Assembly (NCBI GenBank): GCA_003142635.1
Contig: PLMX01000255.1
Coordinates: 381 to 34,882 of the forward strand
Direction: 5' to 3'
Length of the DNA stretch: 34,502 nucleotides
From: Syntrophaceae bacterium
Lineage (GTDB): Bacteria; Desulfobacterota; Syntrophia; Syntrophales; UBA2185
A program made the position numbers and the translations under genes. Of this stretch, positions 15,987-24,456 are shown in pieces. Position 1 is the stretch's first letter, and each line of letters opens with the position of its first letter. The notes beneath the pieces were generated by a model. The model worked only from the letters and a program-made list of their open reading frames with translations, had not been told where the DNA came from and ran no database searches.

Positions 15987-16511
15987 TTATATCTCAGGCT
16001 CCGGATATGTGATCTCCATGCTCTTCACTTTTGCCCAGGAAGTCAGTATGTGGGGCTTAGTGGTCTTGCCACTCATAATATCCTCAACATGGTAATTGCG
16101 CACCAGGAGCGCATCGCCGATAAGTGAGCGATGACAGCGACACGGGACAGCCTCCGAACACATAATGGCAACTCTTTTTTCCCCGGCAAGACCCACCAAT
16201 TGCTCCATCCCTTCGGCAAATTCAGAAGTCTGCATATAGTCCGCAAACCCCCGGAACGAGGCGTTCCTCCAAGCCATATTGATAGATGCGTTTGTTGTAT
16301 GACGCAGCCCGCCGAGAAGACCCAAGTGCATGTAGTCAATTTCATGCTCGTGCAGACTCTTCTTTAATTCCTCTTTATTGAATTGGGGATTATGGCGAGA
16401 TTTAGGAATAGACCTGACATCGACTACCGTCTCGATATGGAATGCCTGAAGCATTTCCACAAACTCATCGATCGTATGAGTTGAATGGCCGATTGTGTAT
16501 ATGGTCTTCAT
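15987..16511 (-). CDS. DUF488 family protein
   Basis: A 174-residue protein of the DUF488 family. It has the N-terminal YTIGHSTHTIDEFVEML motif, VVDVRSIPKSRHNPQFN and the C-terminal MCSEAVPCRCHRSLIGDAL motif with its Cys-x-Cys-His-Arg core. The family is widespread and poorly characterised; conserved His, Arg and Cys residues suggest an enzymatic or metal-related role, but none is established. ATG 16511 is preferred over GTG 16520 because AGGTG lies 6 nt upstream of it. The gene converges on the epimerase gene and diverges from the flavin-reductase gene. Confidence 0.85.
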   Translation of the reverse strand: MKTIYTIGHSTHTIDEFVEMLQAFHIETVVDVRSIPKSRHNPQFNKEELKKSLHEHEIDYMHLGLLGGLRHTTNASINMAWRNASFRGFADYMQTSEFAEGMEQLVGLAGEKRVAIMCSEAVPCRCHRSLIGDALLVRNYHVEDIMSGKTTKPHILTSWAKVKSMEITYPEPEI

Positions 16512-16566
16512 GTGAAACACCTGACAATTACACGCGGTAGATTTTCATTTTAGATTTTCATTTGTC

Positions 16567-16595
16567 TTGACAGGCAATTCTCCCTTTCCTATACT
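16567..16595 (+). promoter_or_regulatory. Near-consensus sigma70 promoter for the flavin-reductase-like gene
   Basis: TTGACA (16567-16572), a 17-bp spacer and TATACT (16590-16595) form an almost ideal vegetative promoter. Transcription would begin near 16602, leaving a leader of about 88 nt. The direct repeat GATTTTCATTT occurs twice just upstream (about 16540-16562). Confidence 0.75.
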
Positions 16596-16689
16596 TTCAA
16601 AAGAAGTTTCAATCAAGCAAATGTCTTATTTCATTTGCCGATAGGAATCGATGAAGTTCAGTGAATCGTTATGAAGGAAGGAGAATATT

Positions 16690-17181
16690 ATGAAGAAAGG
16701 GATGTTGGCCGTAAGCCACTTGATGCCATGCTCCGTAGTGCTCTTGAGCGCAGGAAACGGAACGAAAAAGGACGCCATGACAGCCACCTCCATGTTTGTT
16801 TCCGAAGACCCGCCCTTATTCGTCGTCAGTGTTGACAGGGGTCATCTTACTCACGCCCTGATTGAAGAAACAGGCCAGTTCGTTCTGAACGTAGCCTCCG
16901 TAGGGCAGGTGAAACTCGCCAGGGGTCTGGGTTCCACACACGGCAACAGGGTCGATAAATTCAAGAAATTCTCCATCGCAACAGAAAAAGCGAGAGTGGT
17001 GAGCGCCCCTGTTATTAGGGGCTCTGCTGTCTCCATAGAGTGCAAAGTGATCACATCCTTCCCGGTGAGCACCTACACTCTTTACCTCGCCGGCGCCGTG
17101 GATTTCACTGTAAACAAAGCCCTGACTCCTCTCGCCTGGCATTTCAACCGCTTTTACAGCGTGAAGGATGAGGTGAAATAG
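16690..17181 (+). CDS. Flavin reductase-like (FMN-binding split-barrel) protein
   Basis: A 163-residue protein of the DIM6/NTAB flavin reductase-like family. These proteins bind FMN in a split beta-barrel and act as NAD(P)H:flavin oxidoreductases or as small electron-transfer flavoproteins. Visible family segments are SVVLLSAGNG...DAMTATSMFVSEDPPLFVVSVD (the FMN-phosphate region) and the ETGQFVLNVAS strand-turn. A strong AAGGAAGGAG ribosome-binding site precedes the ATG. It is transcribed alone, between a near-consensus promoter and a strong hairpin terminator. The substrate and electron partner are unknown. Confidence 0.85.
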   Translation: MKKGMLAVSHLMPCSVVLLSAGNGTKKDAMTATSMFVSEDPPLFVVSVDRGHLTHALIEETGQFVLNVASVGQVKLARGLGSTHGNRVDKFKKFSIATEKARVVSAPVIRGSAVSIECKVITSFPVSTYTLYLAGAVDFTVNKALTPLAWHFNRFYSVKDEVK

Positions 17182-17189
17182 AAAATACA

Positions 17190-17221
17190 AAGGGCCTTCA
17201 GACGCGATACTGAAGGCCCTT
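17190..17221. terminator. Strong hairpin, probable bidirectional terminator
   Basis: A perfect 12-bp stem, AAGGGCCTTCAG with CTGAAGGCCCTT, has an 8-nt loop. It lies between convergent genes, 8 bp after the flavin-reductase stop and 64 bp after the DsbC-like gene on the other strand. T-rich sequence follows on the minus strand (TTTGTATTTTC), with a weaker tract on the plus strand, so it probably stops both transcripts. Confidence 0.85.
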
Positions 17222-17285
17222 ATAGGTTGTTTTCCAGAGAAAGAATCCGGCCGCAACGGACATGCTAAGGCCGGCCAAATAAGCG

Positions 17286-17996
17286 TCACTTCTTGAGCGC
17301 TTCTTCGATCTCCGGAATATTTGCCCCAACGACCGGCTTCTTGCCGTTAATGATAAAAAATGGCGTGCCGTTTATGCGCATCTTTCGCCCGATCTGTTTG
17401 TGAAGCTCCAGAAGTTCCGCTGCTTCAGGTTTCGAGCATTTCTCATATTTCTGGTCATCAAACTTGCCCTGCATGGCATCTTCGTAAGCCTTCGCCCGGT
17501 CAGCGGCGCAAAAGATATATTTAATTTTGTTCTCAGCATCCTGGTGCATGGGGAGGGGGAAAAAGAAAATATAGCGGGTTACGTCCTTTCTCTTTCCTAA
17601 AAAAGCGGATGCCGTCCTGCAGTGGGGGCAATCGGGATCAGTAAATTCTACAATAATATTTTTGCCGTTTCCGATCTTGATGGCCTTATCCAACGGGAGG
17701 GTTTTTGCGCTTGCGGCAAAAAGCTCGCCCTTTCTCTCTTCGGTGACATTCCTTCCCTCTTTGTCGTAGATATCCCCGACGATGAGATACCCGGGAACCG
17801 GAACGTAATAGATGATATCGGTGTCTTTGACGATCTCGTACATACCCTTTATATCGGTCGGCTTAACAATATCAAAATCTGCTCCGGGAAACTCTCTTGT
17901 CAGCGTCTCTTCTACTGTTTCAGCGCGCAGGTTTCCGCAAATTACAGAGACAAAAACCAATGCAAAAAAAATGGATACTCCGATTTTCCTTTTCAT
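17286..17996 (-). CDS. Periplasmic DsbC/DsbG-like thiol:disulfide oxidoreductase
   Basis: A 236-residue exported protein. Residues 1-25 form a signal peptide with a likely cleavage after LRA. An N-terminal dimerisation-like region (about 26-100) precedes a thioredoxin fold with the active site CPHC at 123-126 (FTDPDCPHC) and a cis-proline loop, NGTPFFI. A second cysteine pair (about 162 and 186) resembles the structural disulfide of DsbC. The role is isomerisation or reduction of disulfides in periplasmic proteins, possibly cytochromes; the partner (DsbD/CcdA) is not visible. The AGGAGG ribosome-binding site lies just upstream of the ATG. Confidence 0.88.
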   Translation of the reverse strand: MKRKIGVSIFFALVFVSVICGNLRAETVEETLTREFPGADFDIVKPTDIKGMYEIVKDTDIIYYVPVPGYLIVGDIYDKEGRNVTEERKGELFAASAKTLPLDKAIKIGNGKNIIVEFTDPDCPHCRTASAFLGKRKDVTRYIFFFPLPMHQDAENKIKYIFCAADRAKAYEDAMQGKFDDQKYEKCSKPEAAELLELHKQIGRKMRINGTPFFIINGKKPVVGANIPEIEEALKK

Positions 17997-18030
17997 CCTT
18001 CCTCCTTGCCAACATACGAATTATGGTACC

Positions 18031-18059
18031 AGTATAGCACCCCTGTCGTAAGATGCCTA
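18031..18059 (-). promoter_or_regulatory. Candidate promoter for the DsbC-like gene
   Basis: On the minus strand TAGGCA (18054-18059) and TATACT (18031-18036) are spaced 17 bp apart. They lie in the 63-bp gap immediately after the porB stop. This would allow transcription independent of the upstream oxidoreductase operon. Confidence 0.4.
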
Positions 18060-19001
18060 TCAAAATACTTTATTAGGCTTAATCGCTCGCTTAGCGCTCG
18101 ATGATTGGATGCATGCGTCGGCGGCCTGATCTCCGGCCTTTCTCTGCAACAGCTCCCAATCTTCTTCAACCATTTTTTGGATCTGCTCGAAGTCTTCGGC
18201 AGTCAGGTGACTGAACCGTCCCTGAACCTCGAAATAGTCCTGCACAGGTCGTTGCTTGCCTTTGTAATTGATGGTATAGCGGACGCCGTCTTCCACCTCG
18301 TACAGGGGGAAGATATTTGCCTGGACGGCCATCCGCGCCGTTTTTACCGATATCTCGGAGGGAATGCGCCATCCGGGGGGACAGCTCGCGAAGATGTGCA
18401 GGAACTTCGATCCTTTGATTGATTTGGCTTTTTTAACCTTCCGAACAAGGTCCTCCGGAAATGCTATGTTTGCCGTCGCTACATAGGGGATACGGTGCGC
18501 CACGAGGGCTTCAACGATATTTTTCTTGCGCAATCTTTTCCAGTCCTGTCCGGGTGTGGTCGTCGTCCATGCCCCATACGGCGTCGAAGAGCTGCACTGG
18601 ATGCCGGTATTCATATAGGCTTCATTGTCGTAGCAGACATAAATAAAATCCTCATTCCTTTCGACGGCGCCGCTCAGTGCCTGAAAACCGATGTCGAATG
18701 TGCCGCCGTCGCCGGCCCACGCAACGACCGTGGTATCCGTATCGCCCCTCATATCGAGGGCAGCACGCAGTCCGGAAGCCACGGAGGCGCCCGCCGGCAT
18801 GGGGGCGTGGACTACGGGGATCCGCATGACGGACTGGGGATAAACCCCGACGATGACACCCGTGCAACTTGCGGGGATAACCAGAATGGTATTTTCTCCC
18901 ATAGCCTTTGTGAAAATGCGCAGAGCAATAACTGCGCCGCAGCCCGGACAGGCCGCGTGCCCTGAACACATGAATTCACGCTCGTCAGCGTCCAATCGCA
19001 T
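18060..19001 (-). CDS. porB: 2-oxoacid:ferredoxin oxidoreductase beta subunit (set 2)
   Basis: A 313-residue thiamine-diphosphate-binding beta subunit of the four-subunit 2-oxoacid:ferredoxin oxidoreductase family. Cluster cysteines are seen at residues 19 and 22 (CPGCG) and 46, with a further one in the FASCPPGW segment. The ThDP/Mg motif is GDGGTFDIG (97-105) with the downstream YDNEAYMNTG. With the alpha, gamma and delta subunits it would oxidatively decarboxylate a 2-oxoacid to an acyl-CoA, reducing ferredoxin, or run in reverse. The start overlaps the porA end by 17 bp. The C-terminal tail of about 20 residues is longer than in the second paralogue. Substrate (pyruvate, branched-chain, aryl) is not decidable. 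Confidence 0.9.
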   Translation of the reverse strand: MRLDADEREFMCSGHAACPGCGAVIALRIFTKAMGENTILVIPASCTGVIVGVYPQSVMRIPVVHAPMPAGASVASGLRAALDMRGDTDTTVVAWAGDGGTFDIGFQALSGAVERNEDFIYVCYDNEAYMNTGIQCSSSTPYGAWTTTTPGQDWKRLRKKNIVEALVAHRIPYVATANIAFPEDLVRKVKKAKSIKGSKFLHIFASCPPGWRIPSEISVKTARMAVQANIFPLYEVEDGVRYTINYKGKQRPVQDYFEVQGRFSHLTAEDFEQIQKMVEEDWELLQRKAGDQAADACIQSSSAKRAIKPNKVF

Positions 19002-20160
19002 GTTTCACCTCTCGCAGTCCTATCCAGACGCTTTTATCTGAGGGGACATCGCCGTCCTTTGTTGCCTTATATATCTCTTCGAGAACCGCCTTCGTGACAT
19101 CCCTGCCACCGAGGCCGACAACATAACCGAAAACAAGGGGACGGTCCTGTCTATTGCAGAGCGCAGCCCGAACTTCCTGCAGGAATATGCCCCCTGCACC
19201 GGATGAAAAATTGCGGTCAATAACAGCAACTTTCTTTGCAGACTTAAGCGCCCTGCAGACCAGTTCCACAGGGAATGGCCGAAACATCTTCATCTTCAGG
19301 AGAGCGACTTTCTCGCCTCTGTCCCGCAGGTCTTCAAGAAGCAGACGGGCGGTGCTCGTAATAGTTCCCGACGTGACGAGAATGATCTCCGCATCGTCAC
19401 AGTTGATCGCCTCGACAGCGCCATAGCGGCGGTTGAATAAAACCTCAAATTCCTTCTCAACGTCATCAAAGCGCTCCGGTACCTGATCCATAGCCACTGC
19501 ATTGTCATGACGAATTTCCATATATATTGAAGGAGGCGCGATGGAATTCACTGTGAACGGATTCTTGGTATCGACCTTGAATGCGGGATTGTACGGGGGA
19601 AGAAAACGATCCACTTCTTCCTGCTCGGGAATATCCACCGGTTCATAGGTATGGGAGAGTAAGAAGCCCTCCATCACAACCATGACAGGAAGGTTTACCC
19701 ATTCCGCCAGGCGGAACGCCTGGAGGGTTGTGTCAAAAACCTCCTGCCCGTCTTCACAGTATAACTGTATCCAGCCTGTGTCGCGCTGGGACAGGCTGTC
19801 GGTCTGGTCTGACCAGATATTCCACGGTGCGCCGAGCGCCCGGTTCACTTCGGCCATAACAATAGGCAGACGCGATCCTGCCGTCCAGTGCAGCATTTCG
19901 TGCATATAAGCAAGGCCGGCTGAGGAGGTCGCAGTAAATGTCCTGACGCCGCCGCACGCTGCTCCGACAAGGCTCGCGAGACAGGAGTGCTCACTCTCCA
20001 CCCTTAAATAACGGGCATCCATTTTACCGGTTGCGCAGTAATCCGATAAGACCTCTACGATATGTGATTGGGGTGTGATAGGATAAGCAGAGATTACTTG
20101 AACCCTTGCCAGCCGGACGGCCTCCGCGACAGCAGAATTGCCTTCGAGCACCTGTTTCAT
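18985..20160 (-). CDS. porA: 2-oxoacid:ferredoxin oxidoreductase alpha subunit (set 2)
   Basis: A 391-residue alpha subunit. It has the ISAYPITPQSHIVEVL motif near the N-terminus, ESEHSCLASLVGAA, the TATSSAGLAYMHEMLHW segment and SQRDTGWIQLYCEDGQEVFDT. The C-terminal part has KMKMFRPFP and VIDRNFSSGAGG. These are family signatures for the pyrimidine and transketolase-type domains. The start overlaps the upstream flavoprotein stop (ATGA at 20157-20160), so the subunits are translationally coupled. Its paralogue at 25326-26471 is clearly homologous over its full length, implying duplication of the whole set. Confidence 0.9.
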   Translation of the reverse strand: MKQVLEGNSAVAEAVRLARVQVISAYPITPQSHIVEVLSDYCATGKMDARYLRVESEHSCLASLVGAACGGVRTFTATSSAGLAYMHEMLHWTAGSRLPIVMAEVNRALGAPWNIWSDQTDSLSQRDTGWIQLYCEDGQEVFDTTLQAFRLAEWVNLPVMVVMEGFLLSHTYEPVDIPEQEEVDRFLPPYNPAFKVDTKNPFTVNSIAPPSIYMEIRHDNAVAMDQVPERFDDVEKEFEVLFNRRYGAVEAINCDDAEIILVTSGTITSTARLLLEDLRDRGEKVALLKMKMFRPFPVELVCRALKSAKKVAVIDRNFSSGAGGIFLQEVRAALCNRQDRPLVFGYVVGLGGRDVTKAVLEEIYKATKDGDVPSDKSVWIGLREVKHAIGR

Positions 20161-21902
20161 GACCCCTCCTCACCCATGATTACGGCATGGCGAGGACATT
20201 CCGTAAAGCACACACCGCATCCTTTGCAGTAATCATAGTTGATATGCCGGTTTTCCATGTGCTGACCTCTGATGACCGCTGCATCCGGGCAAAATACATA
20301 GCAGTTGTCACACTCGTCGCAGAGGCCGCAATTGAAGCAGCGTCCGGACTCCCGGAGAGCCGTCTCAGCGGTTATCGGGAGCTCGATCTCATTAACCGAG
20401 CGGCTGCGATCTTCTACAGCAAGACGCGGTTGAGTTACTCTGGTTTCATTCTGGAAATAGTCTGTATTGATTTCTGCGTATTGGACAAGATGAGAACTGC
20501 GGAGGCCGCGCGGTCCTCCGAGATATGCTTCCATGGAGAGCGCCGGCCCATCTCCGACCACGCATGCCTCAAGCCGGGGTTTGATCTCATCGATTCCTCT
20601 TTCAAAATACGTGTCCAGCACCATCGCCGCCTGCTTGCCGGAGGCTATGGCCTGTGCAACATTTTTTGCTTCATTGGTCAGATCCCCGCCATAGATTACC
20701 GGCGCGCCGCCTTCTTCCAAAAGTAGAACGCAGTGACTAAAGCCTATAACTCCCCGCTGCGCCAAAGGCGGGCTATACCAGAGTTCAGCCGCTGTGGCGC
20801 CCGTCGCCGCAAATATGTGATCGACAACTTTTTTAACGGTCTTTTTTCCGTCGAATACTATCCGGCCGCGGCCATCTTTATCCCGGCCCTTGATTTTCAT
20901 TTTCCGCAAAAGGAGTCTGAGCCGGCCGTCATGACATTCAATGGCCGACGGGGCTACAAGTTCTTCCAGTCCCACGCCCTCTTCCAGCGCCATCGCTATT
21001 TCATCTCCGAATGCCGGCATATCCTCCCGGCGCCTTCGATACAGGATGGCGGCATTCCCGCCAGACATGGTGATGGTTCTGGCAACGTCAACCGCCGTGT
21101 TGCCGCCCCCGATGACAACTGAAAAGCCGTCACATAAAGGCCTCTCACCCTGCCTCGCTCTTCTCAAAAAATCCAGCCCGTCCTTAACGGATTCCGGGGT
21201 CTCTCCCGCTATGCCGAGCGGCGCGCCATGCGCATGGCCGCAGCCGAGAAAAACGGCGCTGTAACTTCTTCTGAGTTCATGGAATGATTCAGACGACACG
21301 GCCTTCTTAGTAAGTATATGCACACCCTGGCTTCGAATCCGGGCGATCTCGGATTGAAGAACAGCCAAGGGCAGACGATATTCCGGTATCCCCCAGCGCA
21401 AGATTCCCCCTGCTTCAGGAAGCGCCTCGAAAATATCACATGGATAACCCAGCATTGACAGGAACCATGCCGCGGAAAGTCCGGCTGGACCGGCGCCAAT
21501 GACGGCTATTCTTTGATTTCTTTTGGGGAGCTTTTGCGGTGTGGTCGCGAGACCTTTGCCGGCAGCCGTATCAGCGAGAAACCGTTCCAGGGTGTGAACA
21601 GCGATGGGCGAATCAAAATCCTTTCTGTTGCAAACGCTCTCGCAGGGGTGGAAGCAGACGCGCCCACATACACCCGGTAAAGGATTCTCCCGGAGGATCA
21701 TTTCCCACGCTTCGTTGAACAGCCCCTGCCTTGCCAGCATCTCGATCATGCCGATATCCTCGCCGGCCGGACAACCGGCGCTGCAGGGCGATTGCTTGTC
21801 CTGGTAACGAGGTTTCAGAAAACGCCAGGAGCCCGTCTTGTTGCTTTCCGTTGTTTCATAAGTTATGACTACAAACGGTTTTTGGCCCATCGCAACGCTC
21901 AT
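20157..21902 (-). CDS. Fused PorD ferredoxin / GltD-like NAD(P)H flavoprotein
   Basis: A 581-residue protein with a nested layout. Residues 12-36 match the N-terminal PorD segment (TGSWRFLKP at 23-31) seen intact in the separate porD at 26468-26752. A GltD-like NADPH:acceptor flavoprotein follows. It has an N-terminal iron-sulfur region with C40/C44 and C79-C91, FAD motif VIGAGPAGLSAAW (from 134), and NAD(P) motif VIGGGNTAVDVAR. The last 60 residues (from 522) are a ferredoxin with two cluster motifs, CDNCYVFCPD and CKGCGVCFTECPR. The likely role is to link the oxidoreductase to NAD(P)H. A TGAGGCG ribosome-binding site precedes the ATG. Phenylglyoxylate:acceptor oxidoreductase is a known relative that also uses a flavoprotein subunit. 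Confidence 0.88.
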   Translation of the reverse strand: MSVAMGQKPFVVITYETTESNKTGSWRFLKPRYQDKQSPCSAGCPAGEDIGMIEMLARQGLFNEAWEMILRENPLPGVCGRVCFHPCESVCNRKDFDSPIAVHTLERFLADTAAGKGLATTPQKLPKRNQRIAVIGAGPAGLSAAWFLSMLGYPCDIFEALPEAGGILRWGIPEYRLPLAVLQSEIARIRSQGVHILTKKAVSSESFHELRRSYSAVFLGCGHAHGAPLGIAGETPESVKDGLDFLRRARQGERPLCDGFSVVIGGGNTAVDVARTITMSGGNAAILYRRRREDMPAFGDEIAMALEEGVGLEELVAPSAIECHDGRLRLLLRKMKIKGRDKDGRGRIVFDGKKTVKKVVDHIFAATGATAAELWYSPPLAQRGVIGFSHCVLLLEEGGAPVIYGGDLTNEAKNVAQAIASGKQAAMVLDTYFERGIDEIKPRLEACVVGDGPALSMEAYLGGPRGLRSSHLVQYAEINTDYFQNETRVTQPRLAVEDRSRSVNEIELPITAETALRESGRCFNCGLCDECDNCYVFCPDAAVIRGQHMENRHINYDYCKGCGVCFTECPRHAVIMGEEGS

Positions 21903-21924
21903 GTCTTCGCCTCATTTATGTTTC

Positions 21925-22476
21925 TTATAAAAACCGGACTTCTCGATACGCTGCTTCTGCAGCGGCCACATTCCTCTCGGGATCGGACGGCACTTCCTTC
22001 CTTATTGCAGCAATGACGGTATCCATAGGCGGCGCCTCCATCATGCGCGCGAAGGCGCCTATCATGGCTGTATTGACAATGGGGTGCGTCCGGCTTCCTA
22101 TCCTGTTCTTGAGGGCAATGCTCGTTGCATCCACAATGGCAACCCTGTGGTTTGCGAAGGCGCTCATATCGGAAGGGGGTATGGAGCAGTTAAGCAGAAT
22201 CCAACCGCCCGGCTTGAGTCCTACCGTGACGCCGATGTCTTCAATGAGGCTCTGGTCTTGAACGACCACATGATCAGGCGTGGTCACACCTGTTCTCGCT
22301 AAAATCTTCTTGCTCGCGAGACGGAGATACGCCTCTACCGGGGCCCCCCGCCGTTCAACACCGAAGAAAGGGAAACTCTGGACCTGATAACCGGCCTGAA
22401 AAAAAGCCTTGGCGAGTAAGGTGGCCAACACGACGGTACCCCCGCCGCCGCGTCCATGAAAGCGGATTTCGAGCAT
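21925..22476 (-). CDS. porG: 2-oxoacid:ferredoxin oxidoreductase gamma subunit (set 2)
   Basis: A 183-residue gamma subunit with the hallmark EIRFHGRGGGGTVVLATLLAKAF start, FPFFGVERRGAPVEAYLR and the late IVNTAMIGAFARM motif. This subunit forms the CoA-binding domain in this family. The second glycine-rich position reads GRGGGG rather than the GRGGQG of the paralogue. ATG 22476 is chosen because the 18 bases before it contain a GAGGGG ribosome-binding site; GTG 22494 would include that site in the coding region. It is the first gene of the set, 22 bp upstream of the flavoprotein. Confidence 0.9.
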   Translation of the reverse strand: MLEIRFHGRGGGGTVVLATLLAKAFFQAGYQVQSFPFFGVERRGAPVEAYLRLASKKILARTGVTTPDHVVVQDQSLIEDIGVTVGLKPGGWILLNCSIPPSDMSAFANHRVAIVDATSIALKNRIGSRTHPIVNTAMIGAFARMMEAPPMDTVIAAIRKEVPSDPERNVAAAEAAYREVRFL

Positions 22477-22568
22477 CTTCTTTCTTCCCCTCACTCTATT
22501 AACTTAAGCTGATCTCTCTCATCATGCCCGTCAGTGCACAGGGGCGAAGGTGTGACTGATGTTCAGCG

Positions 22569-23468
22569 TCATTTCAAATGGTGAAGCCGCTTCAGGCGAC
22601 CGATAAATTTCTTTGCGAGGGCGGAAGCAAGATCCTCTTTTCCCATCCCCCCCTTTAATGCCTCGATGATGACATCCATGCCGGCTTTCACTTCCTCGTG
22701 CGGTCCCGGCAGGGCAATGACGTAAGAGGGATGAACGTACGCGACCCCGATCCTGACGCCGTCTTTTTCGTGACGCCCCGTTCCTTTCTCGTAATGGATT
22801 ATGTATGGCGTGGACGCCGAAGGGTCGATCCTCAGAAGGGCCTCAACCATCCTGTCCTTATCCTCGGCCCCTACTCCGCCGGTCGTGATGATCAGTCCAT
22901 AGCCCTCGCTCAGGGTCCGGCGAAGTATCGGGACAATACTCTCCAGATCGTCTTCGAGCGCCTCGCCTACCGTGACGCTGTATCCTTCCTTCGTCAGCCG
23001 GTCTGTGATGTAGGGGCTGTTGGTGTCCTGAATCATGCCCCTCCGGACCTCGAACCCGGATGGAAAGACTATTGCCCTCTTCCGTATCCGCTCTGAGATT
23101 TCGCGCTGCATCCGCGCCATTCCACCGAGGATCTCGCCAGCCGTCTCCTGATTCTCGATGGCAATCAACCCGAGAATGCCATCGGAGTGAAGACTTGTCT
23201 CGGGGGTGAGACTGACCCCCGGGATCGCCGCCAGCGCCTTGAGCAGGGCGTCCCTCTTGCCGATAATATCCTCGGCCCTTACGGATTTCTTCAGGACGTC
23301 AAGAGTGATGAGTTCCTCACGCACATCGACAACCATGATCTCCTTCTTGTCGAGGTGCAGAATCCCGGCAAACTTCTCTGCAATCAATCCCAGGTCGACA
23401 TCGACGATATGTATGGGACTGATCCATATCTCCGTCTTTTCAAAAAGTTCAAGTTCCAACCTTCTCAC
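22569..23468 (-). CDS. MoaB/CinA-type molybdopterin-binding domain protein
   Basis: A roughly 299-residue protein. The C-terminal half is a MoaB/Mog/CinA-like fold with VRRGMIQDTNSPYITDRL, the acidic GEALEDDLESIVPILR, LIITTGGVGAEDKDRMVEAL and VIALPGPHEEV. The N-terminal 125 residues (ISPIHIVDVDLGLIAEKFAG onwards) are not recognised. Such domains bind molybdopterin or act on nucleotide cofactors. The start is uncertain: GTG 23468 or TTG 23459 gives a short overlap with the preceding NadC-like gene, whereas ATG 23519 would overlap it by about 70 bp and is less likely. It is coupled to the NadC-like gene, between the two oxidoreductase sets. Its substrate is unknown. Confidence 0.75.
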   Translation of the reverse strand: MRRLELELFEKTEIWISPIHIVDVDLGLIAEKFAGILHLDKKEIMVVDVREELITLDVLKKSVRAEDIIGKRDALLKALAAIPGVSLTPETSLHSDGILGLIAIENQETAGEILGGMARMQREISERIRKRAIVFPSGFEVRRGMIQDTNSPYITDRLTKEGYSVTVGEALEDDLESIVPILRRTLSEGYGLIITTGGVGAEDKDRMVEALLRIDPSASTPYIIHYEKGTGRHEKDGVRIGVAYVHPSYVIALPGPHEEVKAGMDVIIEALKGGMGKEDLASALAKKFIGRLKRLHHLK

Positions 23469-24279
23469 CCGTCTCTGCCGTAATATCCATTCTCGTGTCA
23501 AGAAGCGGCGCATCGACAACGGCCTGTCCGATGTCGACGATCTCTACAGGCAGCTTCTTCAGTTCATGGAGATCGCCGATTCCGATGTTTCCTGCAAAAG
23601 CTATTTGCACGCGGTCTCTCAGCGCCTTTGCCCGCAACCCGGAATCGATCTTTACGATATCCTCTTTTCTGCCTGTATCGATCATGATGATGTTGCCGCC
23701 GCCCTCTGCGGCGACGATTGCTTCCCGGAGGAGGCTATGTCCTACCCCCTTCAGCTGTATCACCAGGGTGTGTCCCTTCAGGCCTTTCACGGATTGCAGC
23801 GTCTTTGCGACCCCGCCCAATGCTTTGACGTAGTTCTTATCCAGGTAAAGGAAGGGTATATCTGCCATGCGGTACGGGATGCCTCCGTCGGCGATCGCCT
23901 GCCGGACCAGGTCTTTGATCGGCAGCGGCATTTTCTTCCATGCCCCGCATACCACCTTCAGGTTCTTTCCGGCGGCCTTCTTTGCCTTCCGGGCGGCCGT
24001 GGCAATACCGGAGGCCTTTGAGATCCAGCCGATAAGCTGCTCTTCACCCACGGCCAGCTGCTTGGCGCTTCCCGTGAGAACGGCGATGACCTCCTCCGGC
24101 CTGACCCTCGCCCCGTTTTTCTTGCATTTCTTCAAATGGATTCCCAGATTCTTGCAGGCCTTTTTCAGCCATTTGATTCCGGAAAGGACGCCCTCTGTCT
24201 GGGCGGAGATGTGGGCAATGTACTTCTTTTCCCGGATGCCGGCGAAGATGATATCACGGATATCCCGTTCAGGTAGCAT
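23449..24279 (-). CDS. NadC/ModD-like phosphoribosyltransferase homologue, degenerate active site
   Basis: A 276-residue protein of the quinolinate phosphoribosyltransferase (NadC) fold, related to ModD. The segment GEEQLIGWISKASGIATAARKA (about 78-99) matches the NadC core helix, and the C-terminal barrel (IIMIDTGRKEDI, VQIAFAGNIGIGDLHEL) follows the family order. The catalytic TRKTTPGLR-type segment is replaced by CGAWKKMPLPIK (111-122), and the GGG-x2-HR loop reads GGIPYRM. The usual quinolinate chemistry therefore looks unlikely. It overlaps the molybdopterin-binding-domain gene, so they probably act together. A GGGAGGA ribosome-binding site precedes the ATG. The 177-bp gap to porB (24280-24456) holds nothing I recognise. 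Confidence 0.7.
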   Translation of the reverse strand: MLPERDIRDIIFAGIREKKYIAHISAQTEGVLSGIKWLKKACKNLGIHLKKCKKNGARVRPEEVIAVLTGSAKQLAVGEEQLIGWISKASGIATAARKAKKAAGKNLKVVCGAWKKMPLPIKDLVRQAIADGGIPYRMADIPFLYLDKNYVKALGGVAKTLQSVKGLKGHTLVIQLKGVGHSLLREAIVAAEGGGNIIMIDTGRKEDIVKIDSGLRAKALRDRVQIAFAGNIGIGDLHELKKLPVEIVDIGQAVVDAPLLDTRMDITAETGEKVGT

Positions 24280-24456
24280 TATTTATAAAATCCTCCCGCA
24301 TGCGTATCCATTCCCCGGATGGAAATGGACCTCAAAACAGGAATGGGATATGCCTTTTGCACCGGCCATTCGAGATTTTCCTGGGCAGTATCTTCATGAG
24401 CGGAAAATGCTCTTCCGGCCGAGAATAAGGATTTCACTACCCCGGAGAGCATGAGC

